Shown here: positions 50,675-57,668 of the stretch, piece by piece | Layout: every line of letters begins with the position of its first letter | Position numbering within the stretch: position 1 is the stretch's first letter | Assembly (NCBI GenBank): GCA_039714395.1 | Contig: JBDLJH010000018.1 | Location: 1-64,000, forward strand | Length of the DNA: 64,000 nucleotides | Direction: 5' to 3' | From: JAPHSX01 sp039714395 | GTDB taxonomy: Bacteria > Pseudomonadota > Gammaproteobacteria > Thiohalomonadales > Thiohalomonadaceae | Position numbers and translations under genes: made by a program | The notes under the pieces: generated by a model | The model's input: the letters and a program-made list of their open reading frames with translations, nothing else | What the model was told of the DNA's origin: nothing | Databases searched by the model: none

Positions 50675-52663
50675 ATGCCACGTGATTTACTAAAATTGGT
50701 ATTAGGATTATCAAGAATACAAAAGCAGTTCTTTGTTGCTTTCGTTGATGTGTTCATACTTGTCGGGTCTCTTTGGATGGCATTTACTCTGCGTCTTGAC
50801 GAGTTATACATTCCGTCTGAAGAGCAGCGCTGGATTTTTCTTGCTGCACCCATTATAGCTATTCCGGTATTTATTCGATTTGGTCTCTATCATGCGATTA
50901 TTCGCTACATTGGTTTTCAGACAATTTGGGCTGTTGGCCGTGCCGTTCTCCTTTATTCCCTGGTATGGTCAATGCTGGTCTTATTGAGTGGTGTCGAGGG
51001 CGTTCCTCGTTCTGTTTACATTATCAATATGCTCCTGGTTACACTTTTTGCCGGTGGTAGCCGCATGGCGGGTCGTTGGCTATTTAAATCCGATCACACA
51101 AAAGGAAGCCGGAGGCTCATTCATAATGCAACTCATGTTGTAATTTATGGTGCTGGTGATGCTGGTATCCAACTTTCTTCAGCACTTTCGTTTAGCCAGA
51201 CTCAACAGCCGATTGCCTTTATTGATGATGATATCTCTCTGCATGAACAACAAATCAATGACCTTAAGGTTTATCCTTTTACCCAATTAGGCTATTTGAT
51301 AGAAGAGTTTGGTGTGCAGGAGGTTTTACTGGCTCTACCTTCGGCCTCACGCTCCCGACGACGGGAAATTATCACGCTTTTGGAACCTTACCCGATCCAT
51401 GTTCGCACCTTACCTGGTGTGGCAGCTATTGCTCAGGGTGATGTGAAGATTGAGGACGTCACAGAGGTTGAGATAGATGACCTGTTGGGGCGTGATGCGG
51501 TGCCACCTAACCATGAACTGTTGGATGCTAATATTACCGGCAAGGTAGTAATGGTGACCGGGGCTGGTGGTTCTATTGGATCAGAGCTGTGTCGTCAAAT
51601 TGTAAAGTTGTCGCCAGCCATGCTTATTTTGTATGAACAGCATGAGTACGCACTTTATGCCATGGAGCGGGAACTGTTGGAGTGGGCTCGGGGGGCTGGG
51701 GCAACGTTGGATGAACAGACTATCCTGCCTGTTCTTGCATCGGTTACTGATCAGAAGCGCTTAGATCAGATCTGTCGTGGATTTAAGGTGCAGACCATTT
51801 ATCATGCTGCCGCCTATAAACACGTTCCTATGGTTGAGAAAAACCCTGTTGAGGCGATTGATAACAATATATTTGGTACCTATCGTACAGCCCAGGCGGC
51901 TGTGAATTGTGGTGTTGAGACTTTTGTCCTGATCTCTACGGACAAAGCCGTGCGCCCCACTAATACCATGGGGGCAACAAAGCGTTTTGCAGAGTTGATT
52001 TTGCAGGGCCTGGCTGCAACTGGTCAGGTGTGTACCCGATTCACCATGGTCAGATTTGGCAATGTGCTTGGATCGTCGGGTTCTGTTATTCCGTTGTTTC
52101 GTGAACAGATACGCAATGGTGGCCCAGTCACCGTGACCGACCCCAAGATGATCCGTTACTTTATGACGATCCCTGAAGCATCACAGCTGGTGATCCAGGC
52201 GGGGGCCATGGGGGAAGGAGGGGATGTCTTCGTTCTCGATATGGGTGAGCCGGTACGGATTCTGGATATGGCCCGCCGTATGATTAACCTTAGTGGTTTT
52301 CAGATTAGGGATGAGGACAACCCCAGTGGCGATATCGAGATTCAATTTACTGGATTAAGGCCGGGTGAGAAGCTCTACGAGGAGTTACTTATTGGTGAAG
52401 GTGCCATGCCAACTAACCATCAACGTATTATGCGAGCTGAGGAAGAGATCCTGCCGTGGGATGACATTGAGTGGTTACTTGAACACTTTGAAGCGGCATC
52501 TTCCGATAATGATGCTGACAGGGTGCGCGAACTGTTGCTGTCTGCGGTGAGTGGGTTCAATCCGCAGTGTGGTGTTGAAGATGTGGTGACGAAACTTGGG
52601 AAGGAGAGTCGGCAGTCTGAAGTCGTTAAAATAAGTCGTCAGTCTGAAGTCGGCAGTCGTTAA
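50675..52663 (+). CDS. membrane-bound UDP-GlcNAc 4,6-dehydratase, WbpM/CapD-like
   Basis: A 662-residue protein with four N-terminal transmembrane helices, a CoA-binding-like Rossmann domain (VVIYGAGDAGIQLSSALS) and the catalytic SDR domain (VMVTGAGGSIGSELCRQIV, FVLISTDKAVRPTNTMGATKRFAE, VRFGNVLGSSGSVIPLF). It makes the 4-keto-6-deoxy intermediate used by the adjacent aminotransferase. The last roughly 19 residues (SRQSEVVKISRQSEVGSR) are encoded by a heptamer repeat array: the original stop was lost and the frame now ends inside the array. The tail probably has no function. Confidence 0.9.
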   Translation: MPRDLLKLVLGLSRIQKQFFVAFVDVFILVGSLWMAFTLRLDELYIPSEEQRWIFLAAPIIAIPVFIRFGLYHAIIRYIGFQTIWAVGRAVLLYSLVWSMLVLLSGVEGVPRSVYIINMLLVTLFAGGSRMAGRWLFKSDHTKGSRRLIHNATHVVIYGAGDAGIQLSSALSFSQTQQPIAFIDDDISLHEQQINDLKVYPFTQLGYLIEEFGVQEVLLALPSASRSRRREIITLLEPYPIHVRTLPGVAAIAQGDVKIEDVTEVEIDDLLGRDAVPPNHELLDANITGKVVMVTGAGGSIGSELCRQIVKLSPAMLILYEQHEYALYAMERELLEWARGAGATLDEQTILPVLASVTDQKRLDQICRGFKVQTIYHAAAYKHVPMVEKNPVEAIDNNIFGTYRTAQAAVNCGVETFVLISTDKAVRPTNTMGATKRFAELILQGLAATGQVCTRFTMVRFGNVLGSSGSVIPLFREQIRNGGPVTVTDPKMIRYFMTIPEASQLVIQAGAMGEGGDVFVLDMGEPVRILDMARRMINLSGFQIRDEDNPSGDIEIQFTGLRPGEKLYEELLIGEGAMPTNHQRIMRAEEEILPWDDIEWLLEHFEAASSDNDADRVRELLLSAVSGFNPQCGVEDVVTKLGKESRQSEVVKISRQSEVGSR

Positions 52664-52702
52664 AAGAAGTCCCTAGTCGTTAGTCGCTAGTCGCAAGTCA
52701 AA
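52607..52702. repeat. heptamer element (copy 8), overlapping the end of the WbpM-like gene
   Basis: Units AGTCGGC, AGTCTGA, AGTCGTT, (AAAATA), AGTCGTC, AGTCTGA, AGTCGGC, AGTCGTT, (AAAAGA), AGTCCCT, AGTCGTT, AGTCGCT, AGTCGCA, AGTCAAA. The two 6-bp spacers follow AGTCGTT and mark an internal tandem duplication. The part from GTTAAAAGAAGTC resembles the reverse complement of copies 5 and 6. Confidence 0.92.
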
Positions 52703-52819
52703 AGATTCATTCAGGAGTCGGGATTGGGTAGGTAATAAGCAGTAGTCGGGGTAACTTGTTGTTTTTAATAAGCCGCACACTGTCTTGATATGTCAATATG
52801 TGTCATCTAACCTTAGCGT

Positions 52820-53032
52820 ATGTCTACTATTAAAATCAGTTCCAAAGTCGAAGAATCTGTGTGGAATGAGCTAAAGGCTACTGCTCATGAGTCACATCAG
52901 AATGTATCTGGTCTGCTTACGGAGGCGATTAGTGATTATCTACGTCGCCGTCGTGTTCGTCCTGTTGTTCAGCGCCATCTGGATGATTCCATTAGAGAAA
53001 ATGAAGAATTAGGCCAGCTTCTTGCCAAGTGA
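52820..53032 (+). CDS. ribbon-helix-helix antitoxin of a Doc-type module
   Basis: A 70-residue RHH protein: STIKISSKVEESVWNELKATAHESHQNVSGLLTEAISDYLRRRRV. The C-terminal part is acidic and would contact the toxin. An imperfect palindrome TTGA-TATG-TCAA about 30 bases upstream is a possible operator. It overlaps the Doc-family gene by 11 bases. Confidence 0.82.
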   Translation: MSTIKISSKVEESVWNELKATAHESHQNVSGLLTEAISDYLRRRRVRPVVQRHLDDSIRENEELGQLLAK

Positions 53033-53414
53033 GTCTGTTCAGTTTTTATCACTAGATGAGGTTGTTGAAATCCATTCAGTGTTAATTGAGCGTTTTGGTG
53101 GCCCTGCTGGTACGCGTGACCTGGGTTTGTTGGAAAGTGCTTTATACCGACCACAAACGGGTTATTACAATGACCTGCCTGAAATGGCTGCCGCCATGTT
53201 TGAATCTCTCATAAAGAACCCTCCGTTTATTGATGGTAATAAGCGAGTGGCTTTTTTCGCAACGGATATATTTCTTCGATTGAATGGGTATAAATTCCAC
53301 GTTGATGGTAAAACTGCGCACCAATTCTTAATGAATTTGTTTGATTCTAATACCTGTGATTTGGAGCATTTACTTCCATGGGTGAATGAAAGCATCGTTA
53401 AAAGAAGTCTCTAG
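53022..53414 (+). CDS. Doc-type (Fic fold) toxin with altered catalytic motif
   Basis: A 130-residue protein of the death-on-curing family, which phosphorylates EF-Tu in the P1 Doc example: SLDEVVEIHSVLIERFGG, RDLGLLESALYRPQTGYY and FFATDIFLRLNGYKF. The catalytic motif reads KNPPFIDGNKRVAF, whereas the family has NHPF-x-DGNKR: the catalytic His is replaced by Pro (codon CCT). The toxin may therefore be inactive. The start is TTG at 53022, overlapping the antitoxin. The last codons (RSL-stop) lie in a heptamer array. Confidence 0.82.
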   Translation: MPSESVQFLSLDEVVEIHSVLIERFGGPAGTRDLGLLESALYRPQTGYYNDLPEMAAAMFESLIKNPPFIDGNKRVAFFATDIFLRLNGYKFHVDGKTAHQFLMNLFDSNTCDLEHLLPWVNESIVKRSL

Positions 53415-53460
53415 TCTCTAGTCTCTAGTCGCTAGTCATTAGTCGAAAATCAAAAGACTT
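53397..53460. repeat. heptamer element (copy 9), overlapping the end of the doc-like gene
   Basis: Edge box GTTAAAAGA, then AGTCTCT x3, AGTCGCT, AGTCATT, AGTCGAA, AATCAAA, AGACTTA. It resembles, unit by unit, the reverse complement of copies 5/6 and the 3' half of copy 8. The doc-like stop codon TAG lies in the first unit. Confidence 0.9.
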
Positions 53461-53462
53461 AA

Positions 53463-53633
53463 GCGGCATTCAGTCATAGAGGGCTCGCCATCACTCAAGG
53501 TCAAGTTCTCTCCTATCAGGTCATATCCCCGGCTCGACCTTTGCTGAATTCTCACTCGGTACAGTATGTTATTGATAAGGAACGCACCCTCTTTTTTGGC
53601 GATCCTGATGCTCCTTTTGTTCTTATTTGCTAG
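53463..53633 (+). pseudogene. fragment of a beta-CASP metallo-hydrolase paralogue
   Basis: Bases 53466-53514 match 54799-54847 of the intact metallo-hydrolase gene at 44 of 49 positions (HSVIEGSPSLKVKFSP). After a frame slip the similarity continues as GHIPGSTFAEFS and ERTLFFGDPDAPF. It corresponds to about residues 134-190 of the intact protein; nothing of the rest is seen. Confidence 0.8.
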
Positions 53634-53640
53634 CTCGGTC

Positions 53641-53661
53641 AAGCTTAGCTAAGCTTAGCTA
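53641..53661. promoter_or_regulatory. overlapping palindromes upstream of the Phd/VapC module
   Basis: A 10-bp unit AAGCTTAGCT is repeated twice, giving two overlapping perfect 16-bp palindromes (53641-53656 and 53646-53661) about 33 bases before the antitoxin start. This is a likely operator for the Phd-type repressor. Confidence 0.6.
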
Positions 53662-53693
53662 AGTTGTTGCTGTCGGTTTGTGAGGTTATATGT

Positions 53694-53927
53694 ATGCAGG
53701 TAAATATGCATGAAGCGAAATCTCAGCTTTCAAAGCTGGGTGATAAGGCTTGGAATGGTGAAGAGGTAGTTATTGCTAAGGCAGGTACCCCTTATTTGGA
53801 TTTGGTACCCCATAAGGCTCATCTTTCTCCTAGAACTCCGGGCCGCTATAAAGGGCAGATAAGGATAGCGTCTGATTTTGATCAGACTAGTGAAGAGCTG
53901 ATTGCGTTATTTGAGTCTGATCTATGA
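53694..53927 (+). CDS. Phd/YefM-type antitoxin
   Basis: A 77-residue antitoxin. I start at ATG 53694 (MQVNMHEAKSQLSKLGDKAW), the canonical Phd beginning, and not at the upstream alternative at 53664. GEEVVIAKAGTPYLDLVPH completes the Phd fold and the acidic ALFESDL tail would bind the toxin. It overlaps the PIN toxin gene by four bases (ATGA). Confidence 0.88.
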   Translation: MQVNMHEAKSQLSKLGDKAWNGEEVVIAKAGTPYLDLVPHKAHLSPRTPGRYKGQIRIASDFDQTSEELIALFESDL

Positions 53928-54310
53928 AACGGTTGCTGTTGGATACTCATACTCTGTTGTGGTGGTTATCCGACAGCCCTTCTCTTGGTGTGCGATCCAG
54001 AGAGGCAATTGCAGATCCTCGTAATGAGGTTTTTGTGAGTGCAGCATCGATATGGGAGATATCTATCAAGAGAGCTATCGGAAAATTGGATGCTCCGGAT
54101 GATATGGATTCCATTGTTGAAGACGAAGGGATGCTTAAGTTGCCAATCACCCTTTTTCATGGTGAACAGGCAGGTGCGCTGCCAGAAATGCATAAAGACC
54201 CTTTTGACCGGTTGTTAATTGCACAGGCTCAAGCAGAAGGTTTGGTGGTTGTTACCGCTGGTAAGGTATTTCAGCAATATAAAATTCAACTGATAGACGT
54301 GAATGGATAA
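53924..54310 (+). CDS. PIN-domain (VapC-type) toxin, fourth acidic residue replaced
   Basis: A 128-residue PIN ribonuclease: LLLDTHTLLWWLSDSP (first Asp), VSAASIWEISIKRAIGKL (Glu), HKDPFDRLLIAQAQAEGL (Asp). The fourth acidic position of related proteins (LVT-x-D) reads VVTAGKVF here, so Gly stands in place of Asp (codon GGT, one change from GAT). Activity may be reduced. Partnered with the Phd-type antitoxin. Confidence 0.85.
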   Translation: MKRLLLDTHTLLWWLSDSPSLGVRSREAIADPRNEVFVSAASIWEISIKRAIGKLDAPDDMDSIVEDEGMLKLPITLFHGEQAGALPEMHKDPFDRLLIAQAQAEGLVVVTAGKVFQQYKIQLIDVNG

Positions 54311-54312
54311 GT

Positions 54313-54354
54313 AGTCAGTCAAAGGAAGTTGTTAGTCATTAGTCGCAGCAGTCC
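54313..54354. repeat. AGTCNNN heptamer array (copy 10), degenerate
   Basis: AGTC, AGTCAAA, then GGAAGTTGTT, AGTCATT, AGTCGCA and GCAGTCC, directly after the PIN-toxin stop. The AAAGGAAGT block resembles the AAAAGAAGT edge box. Confidence 0.75.
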
Positions 54355-54394
54355 AAATACTCAATGAGTATCAATTAAATAAGGAAGGAACCTT

Positions 54395-55789
54395 ATGTAT
54401 AAAATCTCACATCATGGTGCCGTGGATGGTGTAACGGGATCATGTCACCAGCTTACCGTTTCTGATGGTCGTTCTGTTCTGGTTGATTGCGGGCTGTTTC
54501 AGGGTGAGGAGGAGTCTTCATCCGGTTCTTCATTTGAGGCGTTGAAGATTGAGTTTCCGGTGGAGAAGATCGAGGCGCTCGTCGTAACCCATGTGCATAT
54601 CGATCATGTGGGGCGCATCCCTTACCTTTTGGCGGCGGGTTTTCGTGGGCCTATCTTTTGTAGTGAACCTTCGGCGTTGCTGTTACCTCTGGTGCTGGAG
54701 GATGCGGTTAAGATCGGTTTTACCCGTGATCGCTCGCTGATTGCACGTTTCCTGGAACAGCTTGAACGACAGATTCGACCTCTTCCCTATAAAAAGTGGC
54801 ATTCAGTCATAGAGGGCTCACCCTCACTTAAGCTCAAGCTCTCTCCTGCGGGTCATATCCTCGGCTCGGCCTTTGTTGAGTTTTCGGTACGAGAGGGGGA
54901 GAAACAAGAACGGATTCTCTTCTCTGGTGATCTGGGGGCACCCTATACACCGTTGTTACCGGCTCCACGATCACCCTATCAGGCCGATGTGGTGGTGCTG
55001 GAGAGTACCTATGGCGATCGTCTTCACGCATCGCGAAGGGAACGGCAGGAGCATCTAAGGCTGGTGATTGAAAAGGCACTTCGCAACCGTGGCACGGTAC
55101 TCATTCCTGCCTTTAGTATTGGTCGCACCCAGGAGCTGCTCTATGAGTTGGAGCATCTGATCCACCGTTACGGTAAATCGAATGCCGCCAGGGGATTGAA
55201 GTGGGAGGATCTTGAAGTAATCGTCGATTCTCCGTTGGCGGCAAAATTCACCCGGGTTTACAGAAAGCTTCGCCCTTACTGGGATCGCGAGGCGAAACGA
55301 CGTGTGGGGCGTGGCAGGCATCCGCTCTCATTTGAGCAGTTGATCACCATCGATGATCACCAGACTCATCTGCAGACGGTTGAGTATTTGGCCAAAACAG
55401 CTCGTCCGGCAGTTGTGATTGCTGCTGGGGGGATGTGTAGCGGGGGACGTGTGGTTAATTATCTTAAGGCAATGATCAGTGATTCGCGCCACGATGTTCT
55501 GTTTGTTGGCTATCAGGCTCAGGGCACGCCCGGTCATGCTATTCAGAAATATGGGCCGCAGGGCGGTTATGTGGAACTGGATGGCGAGCGTTTCACCATT
55601 CGTGCCGGTGTGGCGACGATAGGCGGTTATTCGGCCCATGCGGATCAGAAGGATTTGCTGGGGTTTGTTCGAAGAATTCGTCGCCAGCCCAGAGAGGTAC
55701 GGCTAGTTCATGGAGATGATGGGGCTAAACGGCAGTTAAAGGCGGAGTTGGAGGATGTTTGTCCCTCGACTGAGGTTGTTATTCCTTAA
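54395..55789 (+). CDS. MBL-fold metallo-hydrolase with beta-CASP and RMMBL domains
   Basis: A 464-residue CPSF-73/RNase J-like hydrolase. The metal site is HVHIDHVGRIPYL (H66, H68, D70, H71), GHILGSAF, FSGDLG and the late His of GYSAHADQ; the beta-CASP segment contains IPAFSIGRTQELLYEL and VDSPLAAKFT; the RMMBL end has RLVHGDDGAKRQLKAEL. Bacterial relatives (YbcI/exonuclease-of-beta-lactamase-fold group) are thought to act on RNA. It has no obvious tie to the polysaccharide genes around it. A fragment of a paralogue lies 0.9 kb upstream. Confidence 0.9.
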   Translation: MYKISHHGAVDGVTGSCHQLTVSDGRSVLVDCGLFQGEEESSSGSSFEALKIEFPVEKIEALVVTHVHIDHVGRIPYLLAAGFRGPIFCSEPSALLLPLVLEDAVKIGFTRDRSLIARFLEQLERQIRPLPYKKWHSVIEGSPSLKLKLSPAGHILGSAFVEFSVREGEKQERILFSGDLGAPYTPLLPAPRSPYQADVVVLESTYGDRLHASRRERQEHLRLVIEKALRNRGTVLIPAFSIGRTQELLYELEHLIHRYGKSNAARGLKWEDLEVIVDSPLAAKFTRVYRKLRPYWDREAKRRVGRGRHPLSFEQLITIDDHQTHLQTVEYLAKTARPAVVIAAGGMCSGGRVVNYLKAMISDSRHDVLFVGYQAQGTPGHAIQKYGPQGGYVELDGERFTIRAGVATIGGYSAHADQKDLLGFVRRIRRQPREVRLVHGDDGAKRQLKAELEDVCPSTEVVIP

Positions 55790-55800
55790 AAAAAGTCGTC

Positions 55801-55832
55801 GCCGCTCCTGCGCAAGGATGCGCTGGAGCGGT
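55801..55832. repeat. REP-like hairpin element
   Basis: CCGCTCC (55802-55808) pairs with GGAGCGG (55825-55831), and inside it GCGC (55810-55813) pairs with GCGC (55820-55823) around the loop AAGGAT. The right half recurs at 26059-26080. It follows the metallo-hydrolase gene by 12 bases, with a single AGTC unit in front and GACT behind. Confidence 0.7.
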
Positions 55833-55932
55833 CAAGACTCAAGAAATGGGTGTGGTAAGCGGAATAGTGATGTAGAATACGAAACCAATAATAACGCGTT
55901 GATTTTAATAGGGATTGTTTAGGAATTTAAGG

Positions 55933-56100
55933 ATGGCTTCAAGGTTTTTATGTCCAGAATGTGGCTTCGCGTTCTCTGTTAGGATTAAACGCAATCTTCG
56001 ACATCGTTTATTACCGTTTTCTGAGTGTTTTTACTGCCGGGAATGTGGAAAAAAATACCTTATTCTGTTTGGAAGGTTTAAGTTTACGTATGGGCAGTAA
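55933..56100 (+). CDS. small zinc-ribbon protein, hypothetical
   Basis: A 55-residue protein (MASRFLCPECGFAFSVRIKR…) with two CxxC pairs, CPEC near residue 7 and CREC near residue 37, spaced for a zinc ribbon, and a basic linker. I use the ATG at 55933 after TTTAAGG. No function can be given. It lies between the metallo-hydrolase and the LMW phosphatase genes. Confidence 0.55.
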   Translation: MASRFLCPECGFAFSVRIKRNLRHRLLPFSECFYCRECGKKYLILFGRFKFTYGQ

Positions 56101-56126
56101 TCGGCAAGTTTTGAGGTAAGAAATCC

Positions 56127-56567
56127 GTGTTTTCTAGTGTGCTGATCGTTTGTGTCGGTAATATCTGCCGCAGTCCCATGGGTGAGTACCTGTTCAGTGA
56201 TAAGTTGGCCGCACGCGGTGTTGATGTGTCAGTGGCCTCTGCCGGGATAGGGGCTCTGGTTGGGCATGGGGCGGATCCCCATGCGGTTACGGTTATGGCT
56301 GAACACGGAATCAATGTTGGGCCCCATCGTGCACGACAGCTTAATGCTGAACTGGCGACTCAATATGAGTTGATATTAGTTATGGAAGAGTGGCAGAGAA
56401 AAGAGATCGAGAGTCTCTATCCTTTTGCTCGGGGGCGCGTTCACTCTATGGGTAAGTGGGGGACGGGTGACATTGGCGACCCATACAGGAAGCCCATAGG
56501 TGCCTTCGTTGAAGCCTATGAGAAAATTGAACAAGCCTGCGATGAGTGGTGTAAGAAAGTATGGTAA
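56127..56567 (+). CDS. wzb: low-molecular-weight protein-tyrosine phosphatase (Wzb-like)
   Basis: A 146-residue LMW phosphatase: the P-loop CVGNICRSP (C-x5-R-S, nucleophile Cys9) near the N-terminus and the general acid Asp in GDIGDPYRKP near residue 115. It should dephosphorylate the Wzc kinase encoded two genes downstream. The start is GTG. It overlaps wza by seven bases. Confidence 0.92.
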   Translation: MFSSVLIVCVGNICRSPMGEYLFSDKLAARGVDVSVASAGIGALVGHGADPHAVTVMAEHGINVGPHRARQLNAELATQYELILVMEEWQRKEIESLYPFARGRVHSMGKWGTGDIGDPYRKPIGAFVEAYEKIEQACDEWCKKVW

Positions 56568-57646
56568 CTCGATTAATAATATTATGTTGTTCCGCCCTGC
56601 TGGCGGGGTGTTCGTTATCCCCTGGCCTGTTTATTCAGGAAGGTCAATTTGAACAGGTAGAGGCCCCTGAAGTAGAGGCGTCCCCTGTCTCTCTGATTCC
56701 CATCACTTACGAGACGATTAAACAGCAGTATCAGCAACGCGCCGCTTTAGTGCCTGGTAGGGGAGTGGATATCTCATTCGATAACTACCAGTATCTGGTT
56801 GGCCCACAGGATGTGTTGAATATTATCGTCTGGGAGCATCCGGAGCTGACTATTCCGGCGGGTGGTCAACGCCCGGTAGAGCATGATGGTAATCGTGTGC
56901 GCGCGGATGGCACGATCTTTTATCCCTACGTGGGTGTTTTGTCTGTGGTGGGAAAGACCACCGCAACGATTCGTGAGGAGCTGACAAAAAGACTCTCGCG
57001 CTATATTAAGAAACCACAACTGGATGTCCGTGTTGTCGCCTTTAATAGTCAGAAGGTGCATGTTGCTGGTGCAGTGATGAAGCCTGGTAGCGTCCCTGTT
57101 ACCGATATCCCACTGACTTTGGGTGATGTAGTTAATGCGGCCGGTGGGATAAACGAAAATGCAGATATACAGGAAGTGATTCTCACGCGTGATGGCAGGA
57201 ATATTTCTTATAATCTGCTCGACCTCTATTACAAAGGGGATCTTTCACAAAATATCCTGCTTCAGGATAAAGACATTGTGTATGTCCCTGTAAACACAAT
57301 GCGAAAAGTGTTTGTTATGGGGGAGGTGAGTAAACCGGCCGCGATGCCGATGCAGGACGGCAAGCTGTCACTGGCCGATGTGATGGCCACGGCGGGAATC
57401 GATCAAAAAAGCGCTGATCCAGAGCAGATATTCGTGTTGCGTCAGGGTGTAGATAAGCCCATGGCCTATCAACTCGATGCCCGTCAGCCTGGTGCCTTGA
57501 TACTGGCCACTGCATTTGAGCTTCAGCCTTTGGATGTTGTTTTTGTTTCCACCTCAGGTCTTAGTCGTTGGAATCGTGTTATGACACAGTTAATGCCAAC
57601 GGTTCAGACCCTTTGGACCATTGATCGTATTAGTGCTGGCGAATAA
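56561..57646 (+). CDS. wza: polysaccharide export outer-membrane lipoprotein (Wza-like)
   Basis: A 361-residue lipoprotein with signal MVTRLIILCCSALLAGCSLS (lipobox LAGC). The Poly_export domain is at YLVGPQDVLNIIVWEHPEL, followed by SLBB domains (KVHVAGAVMKPGSVPV, KVFVMGEVSKPAAMPM) and a C-terminal amphipathic helix (SRWNRVMTQLMPTVQTLWTI), which in Wza forms the outer-membrane pore. Together with Wzc it forms the export path of the surface polysaccharide. Confidence 0.94.
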   Translation: MVTRLIILCCSALLAGCSLSPGLFIQEGQFEQVEAPEVEASPVSLIPITYETIKQQYQQRAALVPGRGVDISFDNYQYLVGPQDVLNIIVWEHPELTIPAGGQRPVEHDGNRVRADGTIFYPYVGVLSVVGKTTATIREELTKRLSRYIKKPQLDVRVVAFNSQKVHVAGAVMKPGSVPVTDIPLTLGDVVNAAGGINENADIQEVILTRDGRNISYNLLDLYYKGDLSQNILLQDKDIVYVPVNTMRKVFVMGEVSKPAAMPMQDGKLSLADVMATAGIDQKSADPEQIFVLRQGVDKPMAYQLDARQPGALILATAFELQPLDVVFVSTSGLSRWNRVMTQLMPTVQTLWTIDRISAGE

Positions 57647-57668
57647 GTAAACTTTTCCTGGATTTAAA

